Origin: Myxococcales bacterium
Lineage (GTDB): Bacteria > Myxococcota_A > Polyangia > Nannocystales > Nannocystaceae
Assembly: GCA_020633295.1 (NCBI GenBank)
Contig: JACKDW010000001.1
Span: 1,054,001 to 1,118,000 of the forward strand
Reading direction: 5' to 3'
Length of the DNA: 64,000 nucleotides
Under the pieces are notes generated by a model. That model did no database searches, was not told the origin of the DNA, and saw nothing but the letters and a program-made list of their open reading frames with translations. Numbering within the stretch: the stretch's first letter is position 1; every line of letters begins with the position of its first letter. Positions 1 through 8,041 of this stretch are shown here, piece after piece. The translations under genes were made by a program, and so were the position numbers.

Positions 1-1184
1 AGCGAGCGCGCGCGGAGCTCGTCCAGCGTCGCGCGCAGCTTGACGTAGGGGGGCGTCGCGTACAGCGGCTCGCCCTCGAGCTCGCCCTCGACGAGCGCCC
101 GCAGACGCGCCGACGCCTGCACGATCGCCGCGCCGCGCCGCTCGAGCTCGCCGAGCCGCACCGCGAAGGCCGCGCGCGCGCTCGCGTCAATGCTGTCCTT
201 GAAAACATATTGAAGGTCGAGCGCGGGCGGATCGCAGCGCAGGCCGAGCGCGCCGAACATCGACGACGCCCCGCGGCAGCGCTCGACCGCCTCCTGCTCG
301 CAGCGAACGCCGACCTCCTCGCTCGGCACACGCAGCGGCCCGCGGCACACGCCCGCGCACAGGCCGTCACAGGCGCCGCGGCAGCGGCTCGCGCCCGCGC
401 AGCTCGGCGAGCCCGCGTCGACGAGGCAGGCGCCGTAGCAGCCCCCCTCGCACGCGGCCGGCGTCGACGACTCGCAGACGCCCGAGCACGCGCCCGCGCA
501 CGCGCCAGCGCACGCGCCGTCTTGATCGCGCTGGGTGCAGACGCCCGAGCACGCGCCGCGGCACGTCCCCGCGCACGCGGCCGCGCCCGCGAGCGCGCAG
601 CTCCCCGCGCACAGGCCGTCGCACGCGTCACCCGACGACTCGAGCTCGCAGGCGCGCTCGCCCGCGCACTCGCCCTCGCAGCTCCCCTCGCAGATCCCCA
701 GGCAGGCCACCGACACGTCGAGGTCCGGGGCGTCACACTCGTGCGAGGCCTCGCACGTGCGCTGAGCGTCAACCGCCGCCGGGATGTCGGCCTTGCAGCG
801 CGGCGGCGTGTAGAGCACCGCGAGCGCGCCCTCGACGTGCGCGTCGATGTCGGCGTCGACGACCAGCTTGAGCTCGCGGATGAAGTCCGCGTGCACGACC
901 GCGACCTCGTCCGGGTCGAGCACGCCGAAGGTCCGCGCGAGCGCGAGCGCGTCGGCGTCGAAGTCCGCGCGGATCGTGTCAAACGTCCGCGTGAGCCGAT
1001 CCGTGGCGACGAAGAGCTGGTCGAACCAGGCCTGCTCGATGTGGCTCACGCCGCCCTCCGCGAGGGAGGTGCACTTCCAGCAGATGTCCTCGTTGAAGCA
1101 ACCAGTGAGGCCGACGCCGGCGCCCAGCGTGAGCGCCAGGCACCACCCGGTCGCCGCGCGTCCCCAGGTCGATCGCGTCGTCAC
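1..1184 (-). CDS. Cys-rich repeat lipoprotein, C-terminus cut by window edge
   Basis: Reading the minus strand from a GTG at 1184 gives an N-terminus with a hydrophobic stretch and a lipobox ending LTGC, so an exported lipoprotein is expected. It is followed by NEDICWKC and a roughly 100-residue charged domain. The next part, about residues 150-280, is dense in cysteine with repeated spacing C-x3-C-x3-C (examples: CEGSCEGEC, CAGACAGACSGVC, CRGACDGLCAGVC). A last charged helical part (ELERRGAAIVQASARL) runs off the left edge. The Cys ladder looks disulfide-bonded, like similar repeats in other myxobacterial surface proteins. Function unknown. No strong ribosome site precedes the GTG, so the start rests on the signal sequence. 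Confidence 0.72.
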   Translation of the reverse strand, partial: MTTRSTWGRAATGWCLALTLGAGVGLTGCFNEDICWKCTSLAEGGVSHIEQAWFDQLFVATDRLTRTFDTIRADFDADALALARTFGVLDPDEVAVVHADFIRELKLVVDADIDAHVEGALAVLYTPPRCKADIPAAVDAQRTCEASHECDAPDLDVSVACLGICEGSCEGECAGERACELESSGDACDGLCAGSCALAGAAACAGTCRGACSGVCTQRDQDGACAGACAGACSGVCESSTPAACEGGCYGACLVDAGSPSCAGASRCRGACDGLCAGVCRGPLRVPSEEVGVRCEQEAVERCRGASSMFGALGLRCDPPALDLQYVFKDSIDASARAAFAVRLGELERRGAAIVQASARLRALVEGELEGEPLYATPPYVKLRATLDELRARS

Positions 1185-1221
1185 AGAGCGTCACGCTACC
1201 ACGATCGCGATGACGAAGCGC

Positions 1222-1988
1222 TCACGCGCCCGCCGGTGGCTCTAGCCCGGCGAGCGCGTCCGCGATCGCCTCGTGGCGCGCACGTAGACGCGGGTCCTCA
1301 GCCCAGCGCGCGCAGCCCCAGCGCGCGCCCGCGAGCGCGCCGACCAGCACGGGACAGTCGTTGGCGACGCCCGCGAAGCGCAGCGCCGGCGCGAGCGCGC
1401 CGTCGAAGTCCCGCGCCGCGTCGACGAAGTGCAGCGCGGCGCGCAGCACCGCCGGCGCGAAGCCGCCGCGGTCGTGGGGCGGGAGCTCGAGGTCGCCGAC
1501 GACGTCGCGCGTCGCGGGTGAGCCCGCCGCGAGCGCGCGCGCGAGCGCCTCGTCCCACGAGCGCCTGCGGATCAGCGCGCGGCACAGCACGACCACGATC
1601 GCCGCGACCTCGCCCGCCACGGGATCGTGGTGCGTCAGCTGGGCCTCGACCCGGGCGCAGCGCGCCAGCGCGTCGTCGGGGACGTCGGGCGACATCGCCA
1701 GCGCCGGCGCGCGGTGGGCCGGGTTGCAGCCCGCGGTCCGGCGCCCGAGCGCGACGTGCACCCGCCGCGTGGCCTCGAGGACAGGCGTTCTGTCGGCGAC
1801 CGCACCGAGCACGCGCCAGGCGACCGGCCCCGTGTCGAAGGGGCCGTCGCGCCGCCAGCCGACGTAGCGCGCGAGCACGTCGTCCGCGTCGAAGCGCCGG
1901 CGCGCGAGCAGGCTCTCGGCGAGCAGCGTCGCCAGGCGCACCGGCCCGCCGTGCGATCGCCGGCCGCGAGGCCGCGCAGGATGTCCAT
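1222..1988 (-). CDS. ADP-ribosylglycohydrolase (DraG-like) family protein with apparent 5' frameshift
   Basis: The body matches the DraG/ADP-ribosylglycohydrolase fold: LATLLAESLLARRRFD, a GPFDTGPVAWRVL segment, GCNPAHRAPALAM, LTHHDPVAGEVAA, and near the end ANDCPVLVGALAGARWG, where classical members have a metal-binding DTD. The expected start of such a protein, MDILRGLAAGDRTAG, is encoded from an ATG at 1988 but in the neighbouring frame. It joins the body if one base is restored in the GC run at about 1945-1950. The uninterrupted frame instead begins upstream at 2034 with an Arg/Gly-rich tail that does not look native. The family removes ADP-ribose from proteins or small molecules. The missing DTD suggests an altered or lost activity. 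Confidence 0.7.
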
Positions 1989-2129
1989 GGCCGACACGCG
2001 CGATCATACCGCCGTCGCGCGCCCCGGTCTTCACATGACTATCAGGACAGCCCTCATCCGCGACGCGAGCGCGCGCGCGGGTCCGCGACCGTGGTTGACG
2101 GGACCGGCGCGGGGTGCCAGCGTTGCGGC

Positions 2130-2630
2130 ATGCGCCCCTGCCCCTCCTGTGATCGACACGTGTTCGAGCGGACGACCGTGTGTCCGTTCTGCAAGGCGCC
2201 GTGCGCCGCCCCGCGCTGCAGCCTGCTCATGAGCCTCGGGCTCACGCTCGGCGTCGCGCTGACCGCCTGCGGCGATTCGAAGTCGGAGACCGACGCCACC
2301 GAGACGGTCACCGACACGACCGAGGGCGCGATGAGCGACTCGACGCCGCAGACCAGCTCGTCGCCGGCCACCGACTACGGCGGCGCCTTCTACACGGTCT
2401 CGGGCCCCTCCTACACGAACCCGACGAGCGACACCCAGACGAGCGACCCGACGACCGCGACCTCGACCGAGACGGAGAGCGACTCCGACAGCGGGGAGAC
2501 CGACACGACCGCGGGCACCACGACCGAGGGCGGCACCGAGACCGAGGGCACCGAGACCGAGGGCGGCACCGAGACCGAGGGCGACACCGAGACCGGCACC
2601 ACCGGCGACTCCGGCTCGAGCTCAGGGTAG
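2130..2630 (+). CDS. Zinc-ribbon-headed lipoprotein with acidic TETEG tail, possible radical SAM partner
   Basis: This 166-residue protein starts MRPCPSCDRHVFERTTVCPFC, a CPxC-x9-CPFC pair typical of a small zinc ribbon. A hydrophobic segment ending LTAC follows, which would act as a lipobox near residue 49. After it come a Thr/Ser/Asp linker, a short aromatic patch (YGGAFYT then GPSYTNP, about residues 87-100), and repeats of GGTETEG. A zinc ribbon ahead of a lipobox is odd, because it would stay in the cytoplasm or be removed with the signal. Its stop lies 8 bases before the ATG of a radical SAM/SPASM gene, so the two are very likely cotranscribed. Whether it is that enzyme's substrate is inference. 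Confidence 0.78.
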   Translation: MRPCPSCDRHVFERTTVCPFCKAPCAAPRCSLLMSLGLTLGVALTACGDSKSETDATETVTDTTEGAMSDSTPQTSSSPATDYGGAFYTVSGPSYTNPTSDTQTSDPTTATSTETESDSDSGETDTTAGTTTEGGTETEGTETEGGTETEGDTETGTTGDSGSSSG

Positions 2631-2638
2631 CGCGCCGC

Positions 2639-3973
2639 ATGGGACTGGACGACGTCCGCCGCCGCCTGCCGATCGTCGACGCGCTGCCCCGGCCGAAGGA
2701 CCGCGCGATCCTGCCGCTCGCGCCGGGCGAGTCGCCCAAGCCGCGGCTCGCGGTGTGGGAGTTCACGCTCGCGTGCGATCAGGCGTGCCTGCACTGCGGG
2801 CCGCGAGCCGGGCGTCCGCGCGCGGACGAGCTGAGCACCGAGGAGGCGCTGCAGCTCGTCCGCGACCTCGCGCGCATGGGCGTCGGCGAGGTCTCGCTGA
2901 TCGGCGGCGAGGCCTACCTGCGCAACGACTTCCTGCTCGTGCTCCGGGAGATCCGCGCCCAGGGCATGCTCGCCAGCATCGTCACCGGCGGCTACAACCT
3001 CACGCGCGCGCGCGCCGAGGCGGCGGTCGAGGCCGGCCTGCTCGTCGCGGGCGTCTCGATCGACGGGCTCGAGCAGAGCCACGACCGCGTGCGCAACACG
3101 CCCAACAGCTGGCGGCGCGCCTTCGCGGCGCTGCGCCTGCTCCGAGAGGCAGGCTGCACGGTCCACGCGAACACGCAGATCAACGACTACACGCGCCGCG
3201 AGCTGCCCGCGCTGCTCGAGCTGCTGGGCGCCGAGGGCGTGCGCTCGTGGCAGCTGCAGATCACCGTGCCCCACGGCAACGCGGCCGACCACCGCGAGCT
3301 GCTGCTGCAGCCCTACATGCTGCTCGAGCTGTACGAGGTGCTCGACCCGCTGATCACGCGGGCCGGCGAGCTCGGCGTCGCGATCTGGCCCGCCAACAGC
3401 CTCGGCTACTTCGGCCCGCTCGAGCGACGGCTCCGCGCGCCGGTGATGCAGAAGACCGGGCACTACAACGGCTGCCAGGCGGGCTCGTCGAGCATCGGCA
3501 TCGAGAGCAACGGCGCGATCAAGCCGTGCCCCAGCCTCGGCGGCGACGTCAACATCGGCGGCAACATCCGCGACTACACGCTCGATCACCTGTGGCACAA
3601 CACCGCGCAGCTCTCGGGCCTGCGCCAGCGCACGCGCGCCGACCTCTGGGGCTACTGCCACGGCTGCTACTACGCCGACGTGTGCCTCGCGGGCTGCACC
3701 GCGGTGTCCGAGCCGGTCATGGGGCGCCCCGGCAACAACCCGTTCTGCCATCACCGCGCCGTCGAGATGGATCGCGCGGGCCTGCGCGAGCGCATCGAGT
3801 TCGTGCGCGCCGCGCCCGACGTCGCGTTCGGCACCGCGCTGTTCCGGGTGGTGCGCGAGCACAAGGATCCGCAGCGCCGCGCCGCGCTCGGTCCGGTGGC
3901 GATCGAGGAGCCCCGGATCTCACGCGAGCTCGAGCGCGCGGGGCCCGGGCGCCCGCTCGATCCGCGCGCGTGA
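2639..3973 (+). CDS. Radical SAM/SPASM domain protein, probable peptide or protein maturase
   Basis: The 444-residue product has the radical SAM cluster motif CDQACLHC (Cys 46, 50, 53), the GGE-like segment IGGEAYLR and a TIM-barrel core. The C-terminal SPASM region is rich in cysteine: CQAG, KPCPSLGG, then YCHGCYYADVCLAGC, and a final NNPFCHH. Such proteins use SAM to make a 5'-deoxyadenosyl radical and carry extra 4Fe-4S clusters. Most characterised SPASM enzymes modify ribosomal peptides or mature proteins. The closest-looking annotated class is the peptide-associated SPASM maturases. The gene follows a lipoprotein gene by 8 bases, which makes that lipoprotein the first candidate partner. 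No protease or transporter gene is nearby. Confidence 0.88.
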   Translation: MGLDDVRRRLPIVDALPRPKDRAILPLAPGESPKPRLAVWEFTLACDQACLHCGPRAGRPRADELSTEEALQLVRDLARMGVGEVSLIGGEAYLRNDFLLVLREIRAQGMLASIVTGGYNLTRARAEAAVEAGLLVAGVSIDGLEQSHDRVRNTPNSWRRAFAALRLLREAGCTVHANTQINDYTRRELPALLELLGAEGVRSWQLQITVPHGNAADHRELLLQPYMLLELYEVLDPLITRAGELGVAIWPANSLGYFGPLERRLRAPVMQKTGHYNGCQAGSSSIGIESNGAIKPCPSLGGDVNIGGNIRDYTLDHLWHNTAQLSGLRQRTRADLWGYCHGCYYADVCLAGCTAVSEPVMGRPGNNPFCHHRAVEMDRAGLRERIEFVRAAPDVAFGTALFRVVREHKDPQRRAALGPVAIEEPRISRELERAGPGRPLDPRA

Positions 3974-4000
3974 CGGTCCGCGACCGGCTAGACTGCGCGC

Positions 4001-4630
4001 GTGACGAAGAGCCTCGCTCGCACGGGCGCCCGGGCGCTGGCGCCGAGGCGCGGCCGCTCCTACGAGCTCGCCGAGACGCCGGAGTCCGCGCTCGCGCGGC
4101 TGCGCGGGCCGACGAGCCCGCCTGTGCTGAGCCTGGAGGAGGCCAAGCGCGCCGCCGACCGTGAGCCCTTCATCGTGCTCCGCGAGCGCGCCTTCACCCT
4201 CTACAAGCCCTGGCGCGCGCGGCTCCAGAGCGCCGAGGCGATGCTGACACGCGACGTGCGCGTAGGGCCAGCCGTTACCGGGCGCCTCGTCGCCACCGCC
4301 CGCGGCGCGCGGCTCGACGTCGACGTGCGGCGCTTCGCGGTCACGCCGGCGCAGCGGCGAGAGCTCGCGGTCGCGGCGCTCGGGCTCGCGGTCTTCATCG
4401 TCGCCCCGATCGCGCTCGCGGGCGCCAACCCGATCGCGCTCGGGCTCGCCGCGGCGATGCTGCTCGGCGTGCTCGGCAGCGTGCTGCTCTACGGCCGCGC
4501 GCAGCGTGAGCGGGACATCCGCGAGCTGCTCGCGATCGTCGAGCGCACCTTCGGGCCGCTCGAGCTGCCCGCCGGCGACGGCTCGCCGCGCCGGCGTGAC
4601 CACCCGCGCGGCGACGATCCCCAGGCCTGA
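4001..4630 (+). CDS. Hypothetical protein with two membrane segments
   Basis: A GTG start gives 209 residues. The first 120 or so are soluble and basic (RTGARALAPRRGRSYEL, SPPVLSLEEAKRAADREPF). Then two closely spaced hydrophobic helices follow (ELAVAALGLAVFIVAPIALA and PIALGLAAAMLLGVLGSVLL, about residues 127-166), and a charged C-terminal helix. The hairpin with both ends on one side suggests an inner-membrane protein with cytoplasmic termini. It lies 27 bases after the radical SAM gene and could be read from the same transcript. I recognise no family. The 170 bases after it, up to 4800, hold nothing I can identify. Confidence 0.65.
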   Translation: MTKSLARTGARALAPRRGRSYELAETPESALARLRGPTSPPVLSLEEAKRAADREPFIVLRERAFTLYKPWRARLQSAEAMLTRDVRVGPAVTGRLVATARGARLDVDVRRFAVTPAQRRELAVAALGLAVFIVAPIALAGANPIALGLAAAMLLGVLGSVLLYGRAQRERDIRELLAIVERTFGPLELPAGDGSPRRRDHPRGDDPQA

Positions 4631-4800
4631 GCCCGCGCGGCCGCGCCCCTCGGCGAGAGTGGCCTCGAGCGCGGGGACGACGAGCGCGACGCGGAGGCGA
4701 GCCGCCCGCGCCCGCGCGAGCCCTCGGCCAGCTCCGCGCATCCTTGATCCCCGCGACAGGCTCGACGACGGAGCGTGCCCCTGGCGCGGGGCGACCGCGC

Positions 4801-5739
4801 CTAGCCCGGCTCCACGAGCTCGAGCGCGAACGCCTCGGCGCGCAGCTGGACGTCGAAGCGCGCCACCCCGTCCGCCCGCGGCGCGACGTTCTCGAGCGAG
4901 TCGACGCGCACGCCCGAGAGGCGCACGCGCAGCTCCTGACCCTCCGGCCCGATCAGGCGCACCGCGCCCACGCGCGGCGCGAGCCGGTACCCGAGCGCGC
5001 GCGCCTGATCGCGCCAGGCCTGCCACGGCTTGAGGTCGCGCGCGTCGATCGTCAGCCGCAGCGTCGTCGGCGGTCGCGTCGGGAGCTTCTGCGCGCCCGG
5101 CCACTGCGACTCCTCCTCCGCCGGTCGCGCCGCCGCGAGCGTGAACGAGTCGATCTTCGCCACGCGATCGCACGGCAGCCCGTCGATCTCGAGCCGGAAG
5201 CTCGAGCGCAGCCACGGCCTCCCGTCTGACGGCGTCGTCAGCCCGCGCGTCGCCGTCGACGCGCCGCCGTGCGTGACCGCGACGGTCCAGTACATCGCGT
5301 CCTTGTTCGTGCCCTCGAGCGCCGGGACGCGCAGCGACTCGATCGAGACGTCGCGCAGCGTGAGCGCCGAGCCGTCGCCGCGCAGCGTCAGGCTCCGCGG
5401 CGCGTAGCCCTCGTCGAAGCTCCGCCGGACCCACTCGAACATCGGACCGGGGCGCGGCGCGAGCTCGAGCGTCAGCGGCTCGTGCGAGATCGTCGCGAGC
5501 TGGGTCGCGCTCGGCTGCGTCGCGCGCAGCGCGTCGACGACGTCCACGTCGCGCGCGGTCGCGGACTTGATGAAGCCCGCGAACTCCCCGTCGATCCCGA
5601 ACGCGAAGCGCCCCGCCGCGTAGCTGACGGCGTCCCCCGCGGTCGCGCGCGCGGGCTCGCCGACGAGGCCGAGCGCGAGCGCCGTCGTGGACGCGCCGAG
5701 GAGCTTGAGAGCGTGACGTCGCGAGGTCTTCGCAGGCAT
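4801..5739 (-). CDS. Tat-exported protein resembling T4 gp19-type phage tail tube proteins
   Basis: The start ATG at 5739 gives MPAKTSRRHALKLLGASTTALALG, a twin-arginine signal. The mature part begins with FAFGIDGEFAGFIKSA and continues through ISHEPLTLEL, PMFEWVRRSF, SLTLRGDGSALTLRDVSIESLRVPALEGTNKDAMYWTV. That order resembles the gp19/Hcp-like tail tube fold used in contractile phage tails and injection systems. The second half (LRLTIDARDLKPWQAW, VRLIGPEGQELRVRLSGVRVDSL) has a similar strand pattern and may be a second copy. No sheath, baseplate or ATPase genes are nearby. A Tat signal on a tube protein is unusual, since tubes normally assemble in the cytoplasm. It may be a repurposed periplasmic protein. 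Confidence 0.62.
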   Translation of the reverse strand: MPAKTSRRHALKLLGASTTALALGLVGEPARATAGDAVSYAAGRFAFGIDGEFAGFIKSATARDVDVVDALRATQPSATQLATISHEPLTLELAPRPGPMFEWVRRSFDEGYAPRSLTLRGDGSALTLRDVSIESLRVPALEGTNKDAMYWTVAVTHGGASTATRGLTTPSDGRPWLRSSFRLEIDGLPCDRVAKIDSFTLAAARPAEEESQWPGAQKLPTRPPTTLRLTIDARDLKPWQAWRDQARALGYRLAPRVGAVRLIGPEGQELRVRLSGVRVDSLENVAPRADGVARFDVQLRAEAFALELVEPG

Positions 5740-5755
5740 GGCGCACTCTATCACC

Positions 5756-5774
5756 GTGTCCCTGGAGACATGTC
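5756..5774. repeat. Dispersed ACATGTC motif, copy 1
   Basis: GTGTC-6 bases-GACAT followed by GTC. It lies in the short divergent gap between the Tat-signal gene (start 5739) and the gene starting at 5866. Confidence 0.45.
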
Positions 5775-5865
5775 TTGTCCCCGCGCGCCAGGCCGCGCCG
5801 TCGCGCGCGCGCGCGCCCGTGACGCTCGCGCGCGCCCGTGCGCGCGTGGTATCCAGGCGTCAGCG

Positions 5866-6327
5866 ATGGCGTCGCGCCCCTACACCCTGCTGCTGCCCTT
5901 CGAGCTCTGCGAGCGCTTCAGCCTCCACGAGCTGCTCGCCGCCGACCCGGCGTACAACTCGGGCGAGGCGTTTCGCCTGCGCGAGGAGTTCGACGTCAGC
6001 GGGCCCGAACGGCGCTTCGTCCAGACGCTGCTGCGCGCCAAGACCAACCTGTGGGTGTTCCGCTGCAACCAGCGGCTGTTCTGCGGCGACTTCATCGTCG
6101 TTGATATGTCGAGCGCGAGCGCCGAGCTGCGCCGGCGCGTCTACGTCCTCGAGCTCAAGGCCGGCGAGCCGCTCAAGCGCGTCGGCGGCGTTCAGCTCGC
6201 GCGCTGGCCCGAGGCGCTCGCCGAGATCGCGAGCGTCCACGGCGTCATCGCGCCCGGGGTCGAGCCCGAGCTGCTCCGCGGCGGCGAGCGTGAGGTCCTC
6301 GAGTTCCTCGGGATCGCGCAGCCGTGA
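5866..6327 (+). CDS. Hypothetical protein, possible PD-(D/E)XK-like fold
   Basis: The protein has 153 residues from an ATG at 5866. It is soluble with no signal peptide. About residues 71-98 read LFCGDFIVVD, a 10-residue turn, then RVYVLELKAG. An acidic residue on one strand (Asp 75 or Asp 80) followed by E-x-K on the next (Glu 96, Lys 98) is the core spacing of PD-(D/E)XK nucleases. GGVQLARWPEAL then supplies a helix with Gln 110. The motif is short, so this is a suggestion only. The N-terminus (YTLLLPFELCERFSLHELL) matches nothing I know. It is divergent from the Tat-signal gene and followed by a 113-base gap. Confidence 0.6.
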   Translation: MASRPYTLLLPFELCERFSLHELLAADPAYNSGEAFRLREEFDVSGPERRFVQTLLRAKTNLWVFRCNQRLFCGDFIVVDMSSASAELRRRVYVLELKAGEPLKRVGGVQLARWPEALAEIASVHGVIAPGVEPELLRGGEREVLEFLGIAQP

Positions 6328-6440
6328 GGCGCCGCGCGAGCCCGCCGCGCGGCCCCGCGGCGTGAATCGTCAGGCGGTGAATCACCTCGCGGCGACCAGA
6401 TCATTACGGGCGCCGACGCGGCGATACACTGTACGCGGCA

Positions 6441-7235
6441 ATGCCGCGAGCCGCCTCGACCGCGTTCTTCTTCGTTGCAGCGTTTGCGATCACCAGCCTG
6501 GCTCTGCTCGCGCCGGTGCTCGCGGCCGTCGGCGTCCTCGCGGGCGAGCCCACCGACTACTTCGCGGGCGCGCCGATCGCCATCTTCGGGCCCACGATCG
6601 CGGCGACATGGGCGAGCGCGCGGGAAGGTGGGCGCGCGCGCGTGCGCGCGCTGTTCTCCGGTCTCACGGCGTGGCGCGTTCGTCCGCGCTGGTACCTGCT
6701 GGCGCTCTCGCTGCCCACGCTCGCGTACCTCCCCTTCCGCGCCGCGTACGAACTTGTGCCCGGTGTCGCCCCGCAGCCCTGGCTGTGGCTGCCCGGCGAG
6801 CCGCAGTACCTGATCGCGGCGATCATGCTGCCGATCGGCGAGGAGATCGGTTGGCGCGGCTACGCGCTGCCCCGCCTGATCGCGCGTCACGGCCCCGTCC
6901 GTGCCAGCCTGCGACTCGGTCTCCTGTGGGCCCTGTGGCACGTGCCGATGCTGGTCAGCGTCGGCGACAGCGTGAGCGAGATGCTGATCATGCTCCCGTA
7001 CTTTCTCGCGGGCAGCATCCTGTTCACGTGGCTCCACCAGCGGACCGGCGGAAGCTTGCTGCTCGCCGTCGTGCTCCACGTCGGCGCTCACTTGCACAAC
7101 ACGAGCCAGGCCCCTCACGGCGATCTTGTGCCCCTGACCCTCTCTACCGTGGGCCTCGTGAGCCTCGCCGCCGCCCTGCTCGCGCTCGATCGCGGCGCGT
7201 GGACCCCGACGGTCGCGCGCGCCGGAGCCTCTTGA
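6441..7235 (+). CDS. CPBP family intramembrane metalloprotease
   Basis: The 264-residue protein has about seven to eight hydrophobic segments. It carries the CPBP (Abi/CAAX protease) signature: GEEIGWRGYALPRL with the two glutamates at 134-135 and Arg 139, then LLWALWHVPMLV with the second-motif His, and a late LHVGAHLHNT with further His and Asn. These residues coordinate zinc in the membrane. Bacterial members cleave prenylated or hydrophobic peptides, and some give bacteriocin self-immunity, but nothing here links it to a bacteriocin. Single gene; ATGs downstream would cut the first helix, so the ATG at 6441 is kept. Confidence 0.9.
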   Translation: MPRAASTAFFFVAAFAITSLALLAPVLAAVGVLAGEPTDYFAGAPIAIFGPTIAATWASAREGGRARVRALFSGLTAWRVRPRWYLLALSLPTLAYLPFRAAYELVPGVAPQPWLWLPGEPQYLIAAIMLPIGEEIGWRGYALPRLIARHGPVRASLRLGLLWALWHVPMLVSVGDSVSEMLIMLPYFLAGSILFTWLHQRTGGSLLLAVVLHVGAHLHNTSQAPHGDLVPLTLSTVGLVSLAAALLALDRGAWTPTVARAGAS

Positions 7236-7388
7236 GCGAGGCAGGGGAGAGGTCGCGCCGGCTACCTCGCGCCGGCCTATGCCTGGCGGCTCGCCGCCCG
7301 CCGGCGTCGCGCACGAGACCTGGGCCGCGGCCCGTCGCGGGCGCGCTCCAGCGCGCGCGCGTCCGGCCCAATGGGAGCACGCCGCGGG

Positions 7389-7865
7389 CTACGGCCCGAA
7401 CGGGTCCTTCAGCGCGCCGCGCTCCTCGTCCTGCGCGGGCGCCTTCGAAGTCGGCGACGGCTTGAACGGATCCTTCAGCTCGACCGCCGCCGCCTCGTCG
7501 CGCGGGGCGGGCTGGGCCGCGAACGGGTCCTTCAGCTCCGCGCGCCGCGACTCGCCCACAGGGGGCTGCTCCGCGAACGGGTCCTTCAGCTCGCGCGCCG
7601 CCGACGACTCCGGCTCCGGCCCTGCCGCCGCCGCCGGCTGGCCCGCGAAGGGGTCCTTCAGCTCCGCAGCGAACGCGCGGCGCGAGTCGACGTTCGGCGT
7701 GTCGCCGCTGGCGAAGGGGTTCTTCAGGTCAGGTGACTTCGCCGCCGCGTCCCCCATCACGCCCTTGGCGGACGCGATCCCGTCGTCGGACGAGCCGCAC
7801 GCGAGCCCCAGCGAGATCGTGAGCGCGACGAGGACCGGAGCGAGACGACGGGCTGCGGCGAGCAT
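7389..7865 (-). CDS. Lipoprotein with six LK(D/N)PF repeats
   Basis: From the ATG at 7865 the product is 158 residues, starting MLAAARRLAPVLVALTISLGLACGSS with the lipobox Cys near residue 23. Frames further upstream give an N-terminus with extra cysteines and are less likely. After a short linker the motif LKDPF (once LKNPF) occurs six times at intervals of roughly 15-27 residues, usually preceded by Glu and often followed by Ala-x-Gln-Pro. The last copy ends the protein (LKDPFGP). Spacers are Ala/Pro/Glu-rich and probably disordered. The pattern is that of a multivalent short linear motif binding a repeated partner in the periplasm or cell wall. Partner and function unknown. Confidence 0.75.
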   Translation of the reverse strand: MLAAARRLAPVLVALTISLGLACGSSDDGIASAKGVMGDAAAKSPDLKNPFASGDTPNVDSRRAFAAELKDPFAGQPAAAAGPEPESSAARELKDPFAEQPPVGESRRAELKDPFAAQPAPRDEAAAVELKDPFKPSPTSKAPAQDEERGALKDPFGP

Positions 7866-8041
7866 GGTCTGGCGACTGTAGCAGACCTGGGGTTCACGCC
7901 GGCACGAGCATATGCAGACCGCCACCAAATCGGTCTCAAAGTACAGGTACGACCTCCGCGCACCCGCGCGTCTCCGGCCGCCCGGCCCGCGCGCACGCGG
8001 ACGCCCGCGCGCGCCCGGCGTGCGAGTGCTACCGTCGACGC

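Noticed and set aside
210..2129. Long plus-strand open frame upstream of the zinc-ribbon lipoprotein
   Set aside because: Its residues are Arg/Ala/Pro-rich with no domains. It is antisense to the Cys-rich lipoprotein and DraG-like genes, which carry clear motifs.
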